A stretch of DNA of 25,880 bases from REEB509 sp049314555 (GCA_049314555.1 JBMOEW010000040.1:1-25880), one strand, 5' to 3'. Positions 15,424 through 23,927 are shown, counted from the first letter of the stretch. Numbers and translations: made by a program. Notes: generated by a model not told the origin, from the sequence alone.

Positions 15424-18400
15424 TCAGCCGCGACGCTCTGCCGGAGGCAGCGCTGCGGCACGCGGCGGCGTGGGTGTGCCCGGTGGGGCGGGGCTTGGGG
15501 GCGCATTTGGCGCTGGCTGAGCTGGGGCCTGCGCTGTTTGCACCCCGCCTGCGGCCGCAATCCGGGTTCTGATGTCTTGCAAGAATTGGTCGAGCAGATC
15601 AGTGCGGCTAACGGCGCGGGCGAGGTTGGCGATTTCCACGCCCTCGGCATGCACATCGCCGGCTACAACCTCAAAACTGGTGGCCTGCGGGGTGCCGGCC
15701 ATGCCGCCGGAAAACTGTCTGTATAAAGCGCGAACCCCTTCACGGTCTGCGGCCAAGGTCATGGCGATGGCTGCGCGCAGGACGACTTGGCGGTCTTCGT
15801 CGGACAGGGCCTCGCCTGGCGGTCTGCCTTCCACCAAACGACGCAATTCGATGCCTGCCCGGTCCCAATCGCGTTGGCGCCAGGCGGCTTCGGCGCGGAT
15901 TCGTTGGGCCTGTGGACTGCGATCACGCTCGACGATTTCAAAGGCGTGGTCGTAGCGGCCCAAATCCAGGTGCGCGCGTGCTTCTAAAATCCGGCGCTCG
16001 TTCACGATGACGGCGGGCAGATTGGATTGGCGTGTTGCGTTGATCGTTTGCAGTGCCTGTTCGGGCCTACGATCCAGCAGATAGATGGCGGCCAAGTTTC
16101 CGGCAATTTCTGCCCGTGCGAAGCCTTGCAGGCGCTCGTTCACCTGGTGCTGGAGCAATTCTGCGGCCTGCTGCAGCAAATCCACCTGAACCAGGCGCCC
16201 AGTGAGCTGGCGCACCATGCGATCGCCATTGGGGCCGATGGGCGTGAGGGAGGAAAACTGATAGAACAGGCCCAGCGCCTGGATCGGTTCCAAGGCATCT
16301 GCACCGCCATCGAGGAAGAGCCGCTCGAAGGTTTCAGCCATATCGACGCGCAGGCGGCGGGCGGCTGGTTCGCGAGCAAACCGATCGGCACCGGCCTGCA
16401 TCACCCCTAAACCTTCTCGCCATTGGCCCATTTGGGCGTAGACGTTGCCGAGCGTGGAAATGATGTCCAGTTCGAGGCCGTCGCCGCGCCAGCGAAACCG
16501 CAAGCCTTCCAGCGCTTCTGCAGCCTGGGGCAACGCGATCTCGCCGCTGGCGATGCGCACCTTCAGAGATTCAAGCGCTGCGCGGACGGCCACTTCTTCA
16601 TCCGCACCGGCCGCAATTCGATCGAGGGCCGCAAGGCCTTCAGCTTGTGCGCCGCGGGCGAGCGCCACTTGCGCCAGAACGAGAGCTGCACGGTCTCTGA
16701 TCTCGCGGCTGGTGGCCTGGGCAGAGGCCGCGCGGCCAGCGACGTTGGCGGTCTCGTAATCATCCAACGCCAGGGCAGACCGCGCCAATTCAAGCTGGAA
16801 GCGGGCGCGCCAGTCCGGTGGTTGGGTTTCCAACACACGCATGCCCACTTCAAGTTCGCGGCGGGCGTCCACCCAGTTTTCCGCACGCGCCAGGGCATAA
16901 CCACGCCAAAGGGCGGCGGTGGGATCATCTTGCAGACCCGAGCCGTTGAGATCCGCCTGCGCATTGGCGGTTCGCCCCATCATCGAGTTGGCCGCGGCGC
17001 GAAGGAGCCGGAAGGATGGTTCGTATTCTAGCTGCGATTGGTTGACGGCGGCTAGACGTAGCGCGCCCAGGGCTTCCGCCGCCAGTTCGTTCGCCACCAA
17101 GAATTCCGCCAGCGCAAGACGCGCTTCGACGCGCGCGCCCGGTTCGACGCCTTCTGCCGCAGCTCTGGCTTGGAGGGCCTGAAGCCGGGTGTAAAGCTCG
17201 CTGTCCTGGGTCCCGGACGCTGCCGCCCCCGCAGGAGCCAGCGCGTCCAGATCCATTCCAGGGTCGGCGAGGGCCGCATCACCGGAAGTGGCGCGCGGGC
17301 CCGTGGCCAACAAACCGCCTGCCCTGCCTACCACCAAAGCGGTGCCGTCGAAGTCTGCCGTGATGCCCTCTGCCCGCGCTTCGATGGCTGCACCGTGGCG
17401 GCTGGGCAGAATCGCTGCCTCTGGGGTTGCCCGGCGTTCGCCCACGCCCATGATGGGGCCAGACAAAAGTGCGGCGCCCAAGCGCTCGCCAGTGACCGGA
17501 TCCTCAAACCAACGCACGATGCCGGTGCGCCCGAAATCGGCAATCAGGCGGCCGCGATTGGCGAAGGAGACATCGCGGCGAAGGGTGGCGTTTGCTGCGC
17601 CTCGGCCAGGGCCTCGGGCCGAAAGAGTGAAGGTCCAGGTGTTGCCCTCGTTGGCAGCGGTGAGGGCTACGCCCGGCGGGGTCGCAATGCGGACGGCACC
17701 GACGCCCTCGCCTAAAACCGGAGTGATGTCGCGGTGGCGACGGCCTGAACGCACAATGCCTGCAAGATCGACACGATTGACGTTTTCAAACACCAGCCAA
17801 ACCGCGTCGCCGCGCTGGAATGCGGCGGCACGCACAGGCTGGTTGAATGGTGCAGTAATGGTGGTTGCGCCAATCTCTTCCTGCACGCGCAGGGTTAAGG
17901 CCCCAGCCCGGGCGGGGGGAATGGAGGCAACCGCGGCACCGGGTTGTTGATCGCTGCTGGTGGCCGCGGCGGCGGTTTGCGCCTCCGGTTCTGGCGGCAG
18001 AAAGTCCACCACCGCTCGGCCGCCGTCGGTGAAGGAGCGACGCCGCACGCCAGGTTCCACGGTGATCATGACTCGCAGGTTTTGGCCCGGCGTCGATAGC
18101 CGCTGCGCGGTTCGGATCAGGGCCGGCGGCGATGTTCGTAGCCGGGCGATATCGACGTCGCCGGCGCGGTTGAACCTGAGTTCGTAGCGGTTGTCGCCCC
18201 GCGGCGTCACGCTAACGGTGCTTTGCCCTTGGGGCCAGGTGAACGATAGTCGCGTGTAGTCATCGCGCTGCGCCACGCCCAGATTGACTTCAGTTGAAGG
18301 CCCTTCAGGAGTTTCTGCCGCCGCTTGGTTCTGGACCGCGCTGAGGGCTATAACACGGGCATCGCCGTCTGTGCGCACCACCACGTCCATCGGTTGACGC

Positions 18401-18714
18401 AGCGCCACTCTCAGGGAGGAGCCGTCCTGGGAACGGCGGGCAAAGGCAAAGTGCTCCGGTGCCGTACTGGCAAGGGCCGACACATCGCCATCAAGGGGCG
18501 TTGCAAACCGCACCACAAGCACCCCATCAACCACCGATGCGCTGGCTTCGGGGGGAGCACCGGTGCGACCGTCAGCCCAGCGGATTGAAAGAATCGCACC
18601 GTCGCCGGTTGCGGACGCGTTGAAGCGTGCGGTGTCTGCATAGGCAGACACGGTTATGGCGGCGGTTGCTGCGCCAACCATCAACCAAGCTCCGGTACGC
18701 GGTCCTTTCCACAT
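15424..18714 (-). CDS. large exported beta-domain plus TPR protein, end of flagellar motor operon
   Basis: The 1096-residue protein has a signal peptide (residues 1-27, ending VSAYADTA). The first 400 or so residues are beta-rich and look like repeated AMIN-like units: around 28-125, around 140-235 (RDDYTRLSFTWPQGQSTVSV) and around 270-370. From about 500 to 1040 the protein is alpha-helical, with tetratricopeptide-like repeats. The C-terminus is a Pro/Ala-rich tail. It follows the MotE-like gene by 51 bases. Genes of this shape follow motor genes in several alphaproteobacteria, so a periplasmic role around the stator or disc is a reasonable inference, but no family function is known to me. 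A TPR and peptidoglycan-linked role is the alternative. Confidence 0.8.
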   Translation of the reverse strand: MWKGPRTGAWLMVGAATAAITVSAYADTARFNASATGDGAILSIRWADGRTGAPPEASASVVDGVLVVRFATPLDGDVSALASTAPEHFAFARRSQDGSSLRVALRQPMDVVVRTDGDARVIALSAVQNQAAAETPEGPSTEVNLGVAQRDDYTRLSFTWPQGQSTVSVTPRGDNRYELRFNRAGDVDIARLRTSPPALIRTAQRLSTPGQNLRVMITVEPGVRRRSFTDGGRAVVDFLPPEPEAQTAAAATSSDQQPGAAVASIPPARAGALTLRVQEEIGATTITAPFNQPVRAAAFQRGDAVWLVFENVNRVDLAGIVRSGRRHRDITPVLGEGVGAVRIATPPGVALTAANEGNTWTFTLSARGPGRGAANATLRRDVSFANRGRLIADFGRTGIVRWFEDPVTGERLGAALLSGPIMGVGERRATPEAAILPSRHGAAIEARAEGITADFDGTALVVGRAGGLLATGPRATSGDAALADPGMDLDALAPAGAAASGTQDSELYTRLQALQARAAAEGVEPGARVEARLALAEFLVANELAAEALGALRLAAVNQSQLEYEPSFRLLRAAANSMMGRTANAQADLNGSGLQDDPTAALWRGYALARAENWVDARRELEVGMRVLETQPPDWRARFQLELARSALALDDYETANVAGRAASAQATSREIRDRAALVLAQVALARGAQAEGLAALDRIAAGADEEVAVRAALESLKVRIASGEIALPQAAEALEGLRFRWRGDGLELDIISTLGNVYAQMGQWREGLGVMQAGADRFAREPAARRLRVDMAETFERLFLDGGADALEPIQALGLFYQFSSLTPIGPNGDRMVRQLTGRLVQVDLLQQAAELLQHQVNERLQGFARAEIAGNLAAIYLLDRRPEQALQTINATRQSNLPAVIVNERRILEARAHLDLGRYDHAFEIVERDRSPQAQRIRAEAAWRQRDWDRAGIELRRLVEGRPPGEALSDEDRQVVLRAAIAMTLAADREGVRALYRQFSGGMAGTPQATSFEVVAGDVHAEGVEIANLARAVSRTDLLDQFLQDIRTRIAAAGGVQTAQAPAQPAPNAPPSPAPPGTPTPPRAAALPPAERRG

Positions 18715-18765
18715 GGTGGGTGCGACTTCTCTGCTAAAATGAAAGCTTTAAGTAGGATTGCCTAA

Positions 18766-19473
18766 TCACTGGTTAGCGCGCGCTTGATCCAGAAGGCCTT
18801 GCGGGTCATTGGCGAGGCGATTTTGCTCTGCCAGCCGGGTGGTGAGCTCGCGGGCCCGGGTCACATCCATCCGGCCCATGATTTCGGCCAGATTTTGCTG
18901 GCGCATGCGGCTCGCGACGCGGATCAACACGTCCATATCGAGGGCGTCAAAGACTTCAGCGGCGTCCTTGGCACGCATTCGCTGATAGACATCCACAAGG
19001 CCAGCCAGGCGTTGTTGTTCTTGCGCGTCGAGTTGACCGAGCAAGCCGGACACCTCGGCTTCCAGGGCCCGCAGTTCGGTGAGGCGCTCGGTAAGGCGTT
19101 GCTCTGCAGCGGTGAGCAACTGGGTTTGGGTGTCCATTTCGCTTGCGCGGGCATCGAGGGCTTCGCGGCGCGCGCCCAAGGCCTGCAGAACTTGGACTTC
19201 AGACTGTGAAAGGCCGGCTTGCTCGGCAAAGGAAGGCAGCTCGCATTGGCCGGCGGCATCCGCGGCGGCGGCTGGCGCATCCGGGGCTGTGGCTTGGGTT
19301 GTTGCGCCAAGATCCAGGCCTTCCGCGGCGGCGGCCACCCCTTCAGCTGCGGTTTCTGCCAAGGCGACGGCCTTTAAGCTCAGCAGGGCCGCCATGGTGA
19401 TCATCAGGGTTGGCATGAGCCGAACGCTGCCACCGGACATCAGAAAACGCGTGATGCGCTGGTTAGGTTTCAC
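18766..19473 (-). CDS. MotE-like / MgtE N-domain periplasmic motor protein
   Basis: The 235-residue protein has an N-terminal hydrophobic segment (about 17-40, SVRLMPTLMITMAALLSLKA), an Ala-rich spacer to about 75, a coiled coil (about 95-155, rich in Glu, Gln and Leu) and a C-terminal MgtE_N-like helical domain (LVDVYQRMRAKDAAEVFDAL, then VASRMRQQNLAEIMGRM). This is the architecture of alphaproteobacterial MotE and its relatives, which stabilise stator-associated periplasmic proteins. It is not a magnesium transporter: the channel part is absent. The start is GTG 19473, overlapping the preceding stop by 4 bp (GTGA). Confidence 0.85.
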   Translation of the reverse strand: MKPNQRITRFLMSGGSVRLMPTLMITMAALLSLKAVALAETAAEGVAAAAEGLDLGATTQATAPDAPAAAADAAGQCELPSFAEQAGLSQSEVQVLQALGARREALDARASEMDTQTQLLTAAEQRLTERLTELRALEAEVSGLLGQLDAQEQQRLAGLVDVYQRMRAKDAAEVFDALDMDVLIRVASRMRQQNLAEIMGRMDVTRARELTTRLAEQNRLANDPQGLLDQARANQ

Positions 19474-19751
19474 CGCAGACCTCCAGCGCGGTTGACCCGC
19501 TCTGACAGGCGGCGGGCATCTTCGATGCTGGACTGGAGCTCCGCGCCCGCCTCTTGCGATGCCTGACGCAACGCGCGCACCGCAGCTTCGGCTTGTGCCG
19601 TTGCTTGGGCGAGTTCGATCGCCGCAGCGCGCACGCCGTCCTGACCCGATCGCAAGCCCCGAAGCTGCTTATCGAGCCGCCAGCAGTAATAAAGACACGC
19701 CGCCAAAAGCGCGGCCAAGATCAGTTCCAAAACAAAAGACACAGGCGTCAT
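19470..19751 (-). CDS. DUF6468 / PflI-like small membrane protein
   Basis: The 93-residue protein has one N-terminal membrane helix (residues 4-23, VSFVLELILAALLAACLYY), then a basic stretch (WRLDKQLRGLRSGQDGV) and a long Ala/Glu-rich coiled coil. Its position directly after fliM and ahead of the MotE-like gene is that of Caulobacter PflI, which affects flagellum placement; the fold matches the DUF6468 group. I chose ATG 19751 because it overlaps the fliM stop (ATGA); a longer frame upstream runs inside fliM. The PflI assignment is from position and architecture, not from a close residue match. Confidence 0.75.
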   Translation of the reverse strand: MTPVSFVLELILAALLAACLYYCWRLDKQLRGLRSGQDGVRAAAIELAQATAQAEAAVRALRQASQEAGAELQSSIEDARRLSERVNRAGGLR

Positions 19752-20893
19752 TTGCGCCCCTCCATTATCAAGACAGCGCGACGGGAAGCGTCGGCTACAG
19801 GTTGGTCGATGCGCAGGGCCATGGAGTGACCGACCCGCCCGGCACGACCGGAGGTCAGCGCAACAGGGCCGCACTTTAAGGTGACCGGTGCCTCTGCTGC
19901 CGCGTTTAGCATCAAGGTGTCGCCGATCTTCAGATCCAAGACGGTCTTTAGGGGGGCGGTCATTTCGTCCATGACCGCGCGCACTTCCATCTTGGTGTTC
20001 CAAAGCTCTGTGGCGAGGTGGTTTTCCCAGATGTTGTCGCGGCCGAACTTCTCGCCCATGAACTGCTGCAGCAGCAATTTGCGGATCGGTTCAAGCGTTG
20101 CATACGGCAGCAAGAGTTCAAGGCGGCCGCCGCGATCTTCCATGTCGATGCGCAGATTGACCAGGAGCGCCGCGTTCGGCGGGCGCGCGATTGCGGCGAA
20201 GCGGGGATTGGTTTCGATCCGCTCCAGATTAAAGTTCACTTTGGTCAGTGGGGCGAAGGCCGTGGTGGCGTCTTGCATCACCACTTCGATCATCCGGGTG
20301 ACAAGTTCGCGTTCAATAGTGGTGTAGGGCCTGCCCTCCACTCGCATTGCCACTGTGCCACGACGCCCGCCCAAGAGGACATCCACGATGGAATAGATCA
20401 AGTTTGATTCAACCGTCACCAGACCGAAGTTGTCGAGTTGCTCGGCGCGGAACACGCCGATCATCGCAGGCAGTGGAATTGAATTGAGATAGTCGCCAAA
20501 GCGGATCGAGGCGATCTGATCGAGACTGACTTCCACGTTGTCGGACGTCAAATTGCGCAGACTCGTAGTCAGCAGGCGCACCAGCCGATCGAACACGATC
20601 TCCAGCATGGGCAGGCGTTCGTAGGACACTAATGCGGAGTTGATGATCGCGCGAACGCCGTTCTGGATCTCTTCACCGTCGTCCTGGGCCCCGAAGCCCA
20701 AGAGACTGTCGATCTCGTCTTGGTTGAGGATGCGTTCCGCAGCTGCGCCACCCGGCAGCGTTGGCACCATCACCTCGCCTTCAACCATCGCCTCCCATTC
20801 GGCGGCGAGGTTATCGCCCCCTGCAGCGGCCGCTTCAGCTTCTGCTGCCCAAGCGGCGGCGAGGGCATCCTGGTCGGCATCCTCCTCGTCCAT
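19748..20893 (-). CDS. fliM: flagellar motor switch protein FliM
   Basis: The 381-residue C-ring protein sets rotation direction by binding phospho-CheY. The CheY-binding motif LNQDEIDSLLGF is at 56-67, not at the N-terminus as in enterics. The preceding 55 residues are acidic and contain two similar segments, ALAAAWAAEAE (10-20) and NLAAEWEAMVE (28-38). The middle domain (about 85-270) includes LEIVFDRLVRLLTTSLRN and VDVLLGGRRG, and the C-terminal SpoA domain runs from about 300 (VLDLKIGDTLML). It is the second gene of the operon, ten bases after fliL, and overlaps the PflI-like gene by 4 bp. Confidence 0.97.
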   Translation of the reverse strand: MDEEDADQDALAAAWAAEAEAAAAGGDNLAAEWEAMVEGEVMVPTLPGGAAAERILNQDEIDSLLGFGAQDDGEEIQNGVRAIINSALVSYERLPMLEIVFDRLVRLLTTSLRNLTSDNVEVSLDQIASIRFGDYLNSIPLPAMIGVFRAEQLDNFGLVTVESNLIYSIVDVLLGGRRGTVAMRVEGRPYTTIERELVTRMIEVVMQDATTAFAPLTKVNFNLERIETNPRFAAIARPPNAALLVNLRIDMEDRGGRLELLLPYATLEPIRKLLLQQFMGEKFGRDNIWENHLATELWNTKMEVRAVMDEMTAPLKTVLDLKIGDTLMLNAAAEAPVTLKCGPVALTSGRAGRVGHSMALRIDQPVADASRRAVLIMEGRK

Positions 20894-20903
20894 AACGCAC
20901 CCC

Positions 20904-21548
20904 TTACTGGATCAGCATTTCTTCAATGAGGACGGCATTGATCCGGGCCGGAGCGATCACGAGATTGACGCGCCGCATCAACTCCGCACGCACGCGGTGC
21001 GCACCGCCAGATCCCGCCATATCGTCTGTGCGCAGCTCGCGCAGGAACGACTGGAACTGGTCTTGGATGCGCGGCAATTCCGGCTCCAGGGCATGCAGCA
21101 CATCTTCGTCGGCGGCTTCCAATGTCAGCTGAAGTTTGAGAAGGGCTGGCTGTCCGTCGGTGGACGCGATGTTCACCAGCATTTCAGGCAATGCGACGAA
21201 GTAGACGCCTTCGCCCTCTGTGATGACGATTGCACCCTCGCCTTCTTCACCGGCCGCGCCGCCATGGCCGCCCTTGTCCTTGCCGCCCTTTTTCGCCTTT
21301 TCCTTCTTGTCTTTGGTTTTGGCTTCCTCGCCGTGGGCATCTGCCTGCGCCTTAGGGCCAGACAGCAGCAAGGCCGCCGCACCGCCGCCCGCGCCCAAGA
21401 CCAGAATCGCCGGCAAGATCACAAAGAGAACCAGCTTTTTGCCTGCCAGCTTCTTCTTTGGCGCTTCCGCGCCCTCTGCGCCCTCTGCGCCCTCTTGCGC
21501 TTCTGGCTCATTGCCCTTGGCTGGTTTTGCTTCTTTTTTCTTCGACAT
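20904..21548 (-). CDS. fliL: flagellar basal body-associated protein FliL
   Basis: The 214-residue protein has a charged cytoplasmic leader (1-37) that includes a triple Glu-Gly-Ala repeat and KKK, a membrane helix (39-62, VLFVILPAILVLGAGGG), a Lys/Gly-rich periplasmic linker (65-105), and the FliL stomatin-like domain from about 110 (GVYFVALPEMLVNIAS, then LKLQLTLEA) ending VLIEEMLIQ. FliL rings surround stators and raise torque. It is the first gene of the motor operon, divergent from flgF. The start is ATG 21548. Confidence 0.95.
   Translation of the reverse strand: MSKKKEAKPAKGNEPEAQEGAEGAEGAEAPKKKLAGKKLVLFVILPAILVLGAGGGAAALLLSGPKAQADAHGEEAKTKDKKEKAKKGGKDKGGHGGAAGEEGEGAIVITEGEGVYFVALPEMLVNIASTDGQPALLKLQLTLEAADEDVLHALEPELPRIQDQFQSFLRELRTDDMAGSGGAHRVRAELMRRVNLVIAPARINAVLIEEMLIQ
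21469..21495. repeat. three perfect copies of a 9-bp repeat inside fliL
   Basis: The unit gcgccctct is repeated exactly at 21469-21477, 21478-21486 and 21487-21495. Read on the minus strand it encodes Glu-Gly-Ala three times in the cytoplasmic leader of FliL. The unit is a multiple of three, so copy-number changes would keep the frame. Confidence 0.9.
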
Positions 21549-21617
21549 AACGATCGCGGCGCCTGCGTTTGAGTCGCCCCCAGGAAAGCGCCGATCTGGT
21601 TAAAGATGTGTGCAGAC

Positions 21618-21636
21618 CCCGGCAGAACTTGCCGGG
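21618..21636. promoter_or_regulatory. 19-bp palindrome, candidate sigma-54 activator (FlbD/ftr-like) site
   Basis: cccggca and tgccggg form perfect 7-bp arms around gaact. The site is about 75-90 bases upstream of the sigma-54 promoter and in the fliL leader side of the same divergent region. That spacing suits an enhancer site, and GC-rich palindromes of this sort resemble the ftr elements bound by FlbD in Caulobacter. There is no T-run, so it is not a terminator on either strand. The FlbD link is inference. Confidence 0.45.
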
Positions 21637-21710
21637 CCCATCGGCAATTCCAGCCGCATCCGAGGATGGCCCCTCAGTCCATCTCTTCGTACTTTCAATG
21701 CCTTATGTCT

Positions 21711-21726
21711 TGGCCCGGCCCTTGCA
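21711..21726 (+). promoter_or_regulatory. sigma-54 promoter for flgFGAH
   Basis: tggcccggcccttgca matches the TGGCACG-N4-TTGCA consensus at all fixed bases except one (A to C in the -24 element), with correct spacing between GG and GC. Transcription would begin near 21737, leaving a short leader before the flgF ATG at 21780. Middle-to-late flagellar genes in Caulobacter-type bacteria are commonly sigma-54 dependent. Confidence 0.7.
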
Positions 21727-21779
21727 CGGTTAATTGCCGTTAGCGTTAACAGCGCTTCAGCAAAGGACCAGTTCGCGTC

Positions 21780-22508
21780 ATGGACAACTCCATGCTTCTT
21801 GGCTTGCAGGCCCAGCGGGTGCTGCAGCGGCGCTTGGAGATCTCTGCGAGTAACATGGCGAACGTGACCACCACGGGCTTCAAAGCGGACAGCCTGGTGC
21901 TTGCGGAATATGCTCGGGATCCGGCCCGCAGCGATGACCAGCCCAATGATATCCGGTTCGTGCGGGACATCGGTGTTGCGCGCGATATGCGCCAAGGCGA
22001 AATCCGCTTGACCGGAAACACGTTTGATCTGGCGATCGAGGGCGATGGGTTTTTCACTGTGCAGGGCGCTGCCGGGCCGGTCTACACCCGCGACGGTGCG
22101 TTCACGCTGAATGGCTCTGGGCAGCTCGTCACCAGCGATGGTCGCCCTGTGTTGAGCCAGGGTGGCACGCCGCTGGTGTTTGATCCGCAGGGGGATCAAC
22201 CAACCATCGGACGCGACGGAACCGTCCGATTGGCCGGCACAGATGTTGGTCGGTTGGGGGTCGTGAGCTTTGCCAACCCCGCAGCCCTTGTGAAGCTGGG
22301 CGACAACACTTGGTCGGCGGGCGGGCAAGCTAGTGCGCCAGCGGATGGTGAAGTGATCCAAGGGGCGTTGGAGGATTCCAACGTCATCGCGGTGGTGGAA
22401 CTGACCAATCTTATTCAGATTTCTCGCGCCTATGAATCGGCGGCGCGTATCGTGCGTGGGGCGGACGAACTCCGGCAGCGCGCACTTGACCGGCTTGGTC
22501 GCGCCTAA
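21780..22508 (+). CDS. flgF: flagellar basal-body rod protein FlgF
   Basis: This 242-residue axial protein of the proximal/distal rod junction has the rod signature near its start, RRLEISASNMANVTTTGFKAD, a central LAIEGDGFFTVQGAAGPVYTRDGAFTLNGSGQL and the C-terminal VVELTNLIQISRAYESAARIV. Being shorter than FlgG and lying just ahead of it identify it as FlgF. The start is ATG 21780, with aaagga about 12 bases upstream. It is the first gene of flgF-flgG-flgA-flgH. There is no cleaved signal peptide; it is exported by the flagellar type III system. Confidence 0.95.
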   Translation: MDNSMLLGLQAQRVLQRRLEISASNMANVTTTGFKADSLVLAEYARDPARSDDQPNDIRFVRDIGVARDMRQGEIRLTGNTFDLAIEGDGFFTVQGAAGPVYTRDGAFTLNGSGQLVTSDGRPVLSQGGTPLVFDPQGDQPTIGRDGTVRLAGTDVGRLGVVSFANPAALVKLGDNTWSAGGQASAPADGEVIQGALEDSNVIAVVELTNLIQISRAYESAARIVRGADELRQRALDRLGRA

Positions 22509-22547
22509 AAGCAGGCGCGGCTTTAGTTTTACCTGGGAGTTGCGCTG

Positions 22548-23333
22548 ATGCGCTCATTGTCGATCGCAGCCACGGGCATGCAGGCTCAGCAGCTGAACGT
22601 GGAAGTCATTTCGCACAACATCGCGAACATGAATACGACGGGCTATAAGCGCCAGCGGGCTGAATTCCAGGATATGCTGTATCAGAACCTGCAGCGACCG
22701 GGGGCGTCTTCGTCGGCTGGGGGCACCACTTTGCCGCTTGGCATTCAGGTGGGTGTTGGTGTGCGGGCAGATGCGATTGGGCGCGTGACCGTTCAGGGCA
22801 ACATCACACGGACCGATAACCCCACAGACCTCGCGATCAGCGGGCGCGGCTATCTGCAAGTGAGCATGCCAGACGGCACCACTGCCTATACCCGGGCGGG
22901 CAACCTGGCGATGAACCAGGACGGGCAGCTCGTGACGGCTGACGGGTTTGCGATCGAGCCTGCGATCACGGTGCCGGCGGAAGCCACTTCTGTGACGATC
23001 ACGCGCGACGGCGTTGTCGAGGCCACACTCAATGGCCAGGCGGCTGCCCAACAGGTTGGGCAGATTGAACTGGCGGCGTTTGTGAATCCAGCGGGCCTTG
23101 AAGCGATCGGCGACAATCTGTTTCTGGAAACTGCTGCTTCGGGATCTGCTCAGGTTGCCACGCCAGGAAGCCCCGGTTTGGGTACCCTGATGCAGGGCTT
23201 TGTTGAGACGTCGAACGTGAACGCGGTGGAAGAAATTTCCGCGCTGATCGTGGCGCAGCGCGCCTACGAAATGAACGCCCGGATTATTACGGCATCGGAT
23301 GAAATGCTGCAGACGGCGAGTCAGCTACGCTGA
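22548..23333 (+). CDS. flgG: flagellar distal rod protein FlgG
   Basis: The 261-residue distal rod protein begins MRSLSIAATGMQAQQLNVEV, followed by SHNIANMNTTGYKRQRAEFQDMLYQNL, DLAISGRGYLQV and TAYTRAGNLAMNQDGQLVTADGF, and ends NVNAVEEISALIVAQRAYEMNARIITASDEML. This is the canonical FlgG layout and length. The ribosome site tgggag precedes ATG 22548. It lies 39 bases after flgF. The repeat LNTTGYK-type insert that sets distal rod length is present (residues about 46-65). Confidence 0.97.
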   Translation: MRSLSIAATGMQAQQLNVEVISHNIANMNTTGYKRQRAEFQDMLYQNLQRPGASSSAGGTTLPLGIQVGVGVRADAIGRVTVQGNITRTDNPTDLAISGRGYLQVSMPDGTTAYTRAGNLAMNQDGQLVTADGFAIEPAITVPAEATSVTITRDGVVEATLNGQAAAQQVGQIELAAFVNPAGLEAIGDNLFLETAASGSAQVATPGSPGLGTLMQGFVETSNVNAVEEISALIVAQRAYEMNARIITASDEMLQTASQLR

Positions 23334-23361
23334 GTTTTCGTAGTCTGCTGGAGGAGCTACC

Positions 23362-23904
23362 ATGGGCACACACTTTCCTTTTGCCGCAGTCGTGGTTGGC
23401 GCTGCGCTTGCCTTCGGCGCGCCAGCTTACGCGCAGGATGCGGCGGTGCGGCTGCGCGGACAGATCGTTGTAAGCGGACCCGCCGTGACGCTCGGCGACC
23501 TGTTTGAAAACGCTGGCGATGTGGCGGGACGTGCTGTTGCGCCTTCGCCTGCAGCGGGGCAGACGGCGCGGTTTTCGGCGCGGTTCGTTTCGGCCGCTGC
23601 GGCGGCAGCAGGGCTTGCTTGGGTGCCGCCTGACGGTGTTGAAGACATTGAGGTCACGCGCAATGGCGGTCGGGGTGCCGGTGCTGCTCGGGTTCCGGGC
23701 AACGATGCGCCTGTGATGATCCGCCGTGGCGAGACGATCACGCTGGTTTACGTGGCCCCTGGGCTGCAACTGACGACACGCGGTCGGGCGTTGAACGACG
23801 CGGCGGTGGGTGAGCCGGTCCGGGTGGTCAATCTACAGTCGAACATGACGGTCGAAGCGATGGCGACGGGGCCTGGGTCGGCGTCCGCGAGCCCCTCGCG
23901 CTGA
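23362..23904 (+). CDS. flgA: P-ring assembly chaperone FlgA
   Basis: The 180-residue periplasmic protein has a Sec signal peptide (residues 1-24, FGAPAYAQ), an N-terminal region beginning LRGQIVVSGPAVTLGDLFEN and a C-terminal SAF-like domain (VMIRRGETITLVYVAPGLQLTTRGRAL, then AVGEPVRVVNLQSNMTVEAMATG). FlgA helps the P-ring protein FlgI assemble around the rod. It is somewhat shorter than enteric FlgA, but the SAF core is whole. The start is ATG 23362 with a strong ggaggag site. It lies between flgG and flgH in the usual alphaproteobacterial order. Confidence 0.92.
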   Translation: MGTHFPFAAVVVGAALAFGAPAYAQDAAVRLRGQIVVSGPAVTLGDLFENAGDVAGRAVAPSPAAGQTARFSARFVSAAAAAAGLAWVPPDGVEDIEVTRNGGRGAGAARVPGNDAPVMIRRGETITLVYVAPGLQLTTRGRALNDAAVGEPVRVVNLQSNMTVEAMATGPGSASASPSR

Positions 23905-23927
23905 ACGAAATTCAAGGAACACTTGCC

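Noticed and set aside
18766..19473. Magnesium transporter MgtE
   Set aside because: Only the N-domain-like helices are present; there are no CBS domains or channel helices, and the setting is a flagellar motor operon.
20640..21572. A 310-codon plus-strand frame with a hydrophobic end
   Set aside because: It is antisense to fliM and fliL; the hydrophobic run mirrors the codons of FliL's Lys-rich linker.
21731..21750. Possible CtrA box (TTAA...TTAA) between fliL and flgF
   Set aside because: The perfect half-sites are 12 bases apart, and a nearer degenerate pair is 6 apart; neither is the N7 spacing CtrA needs.
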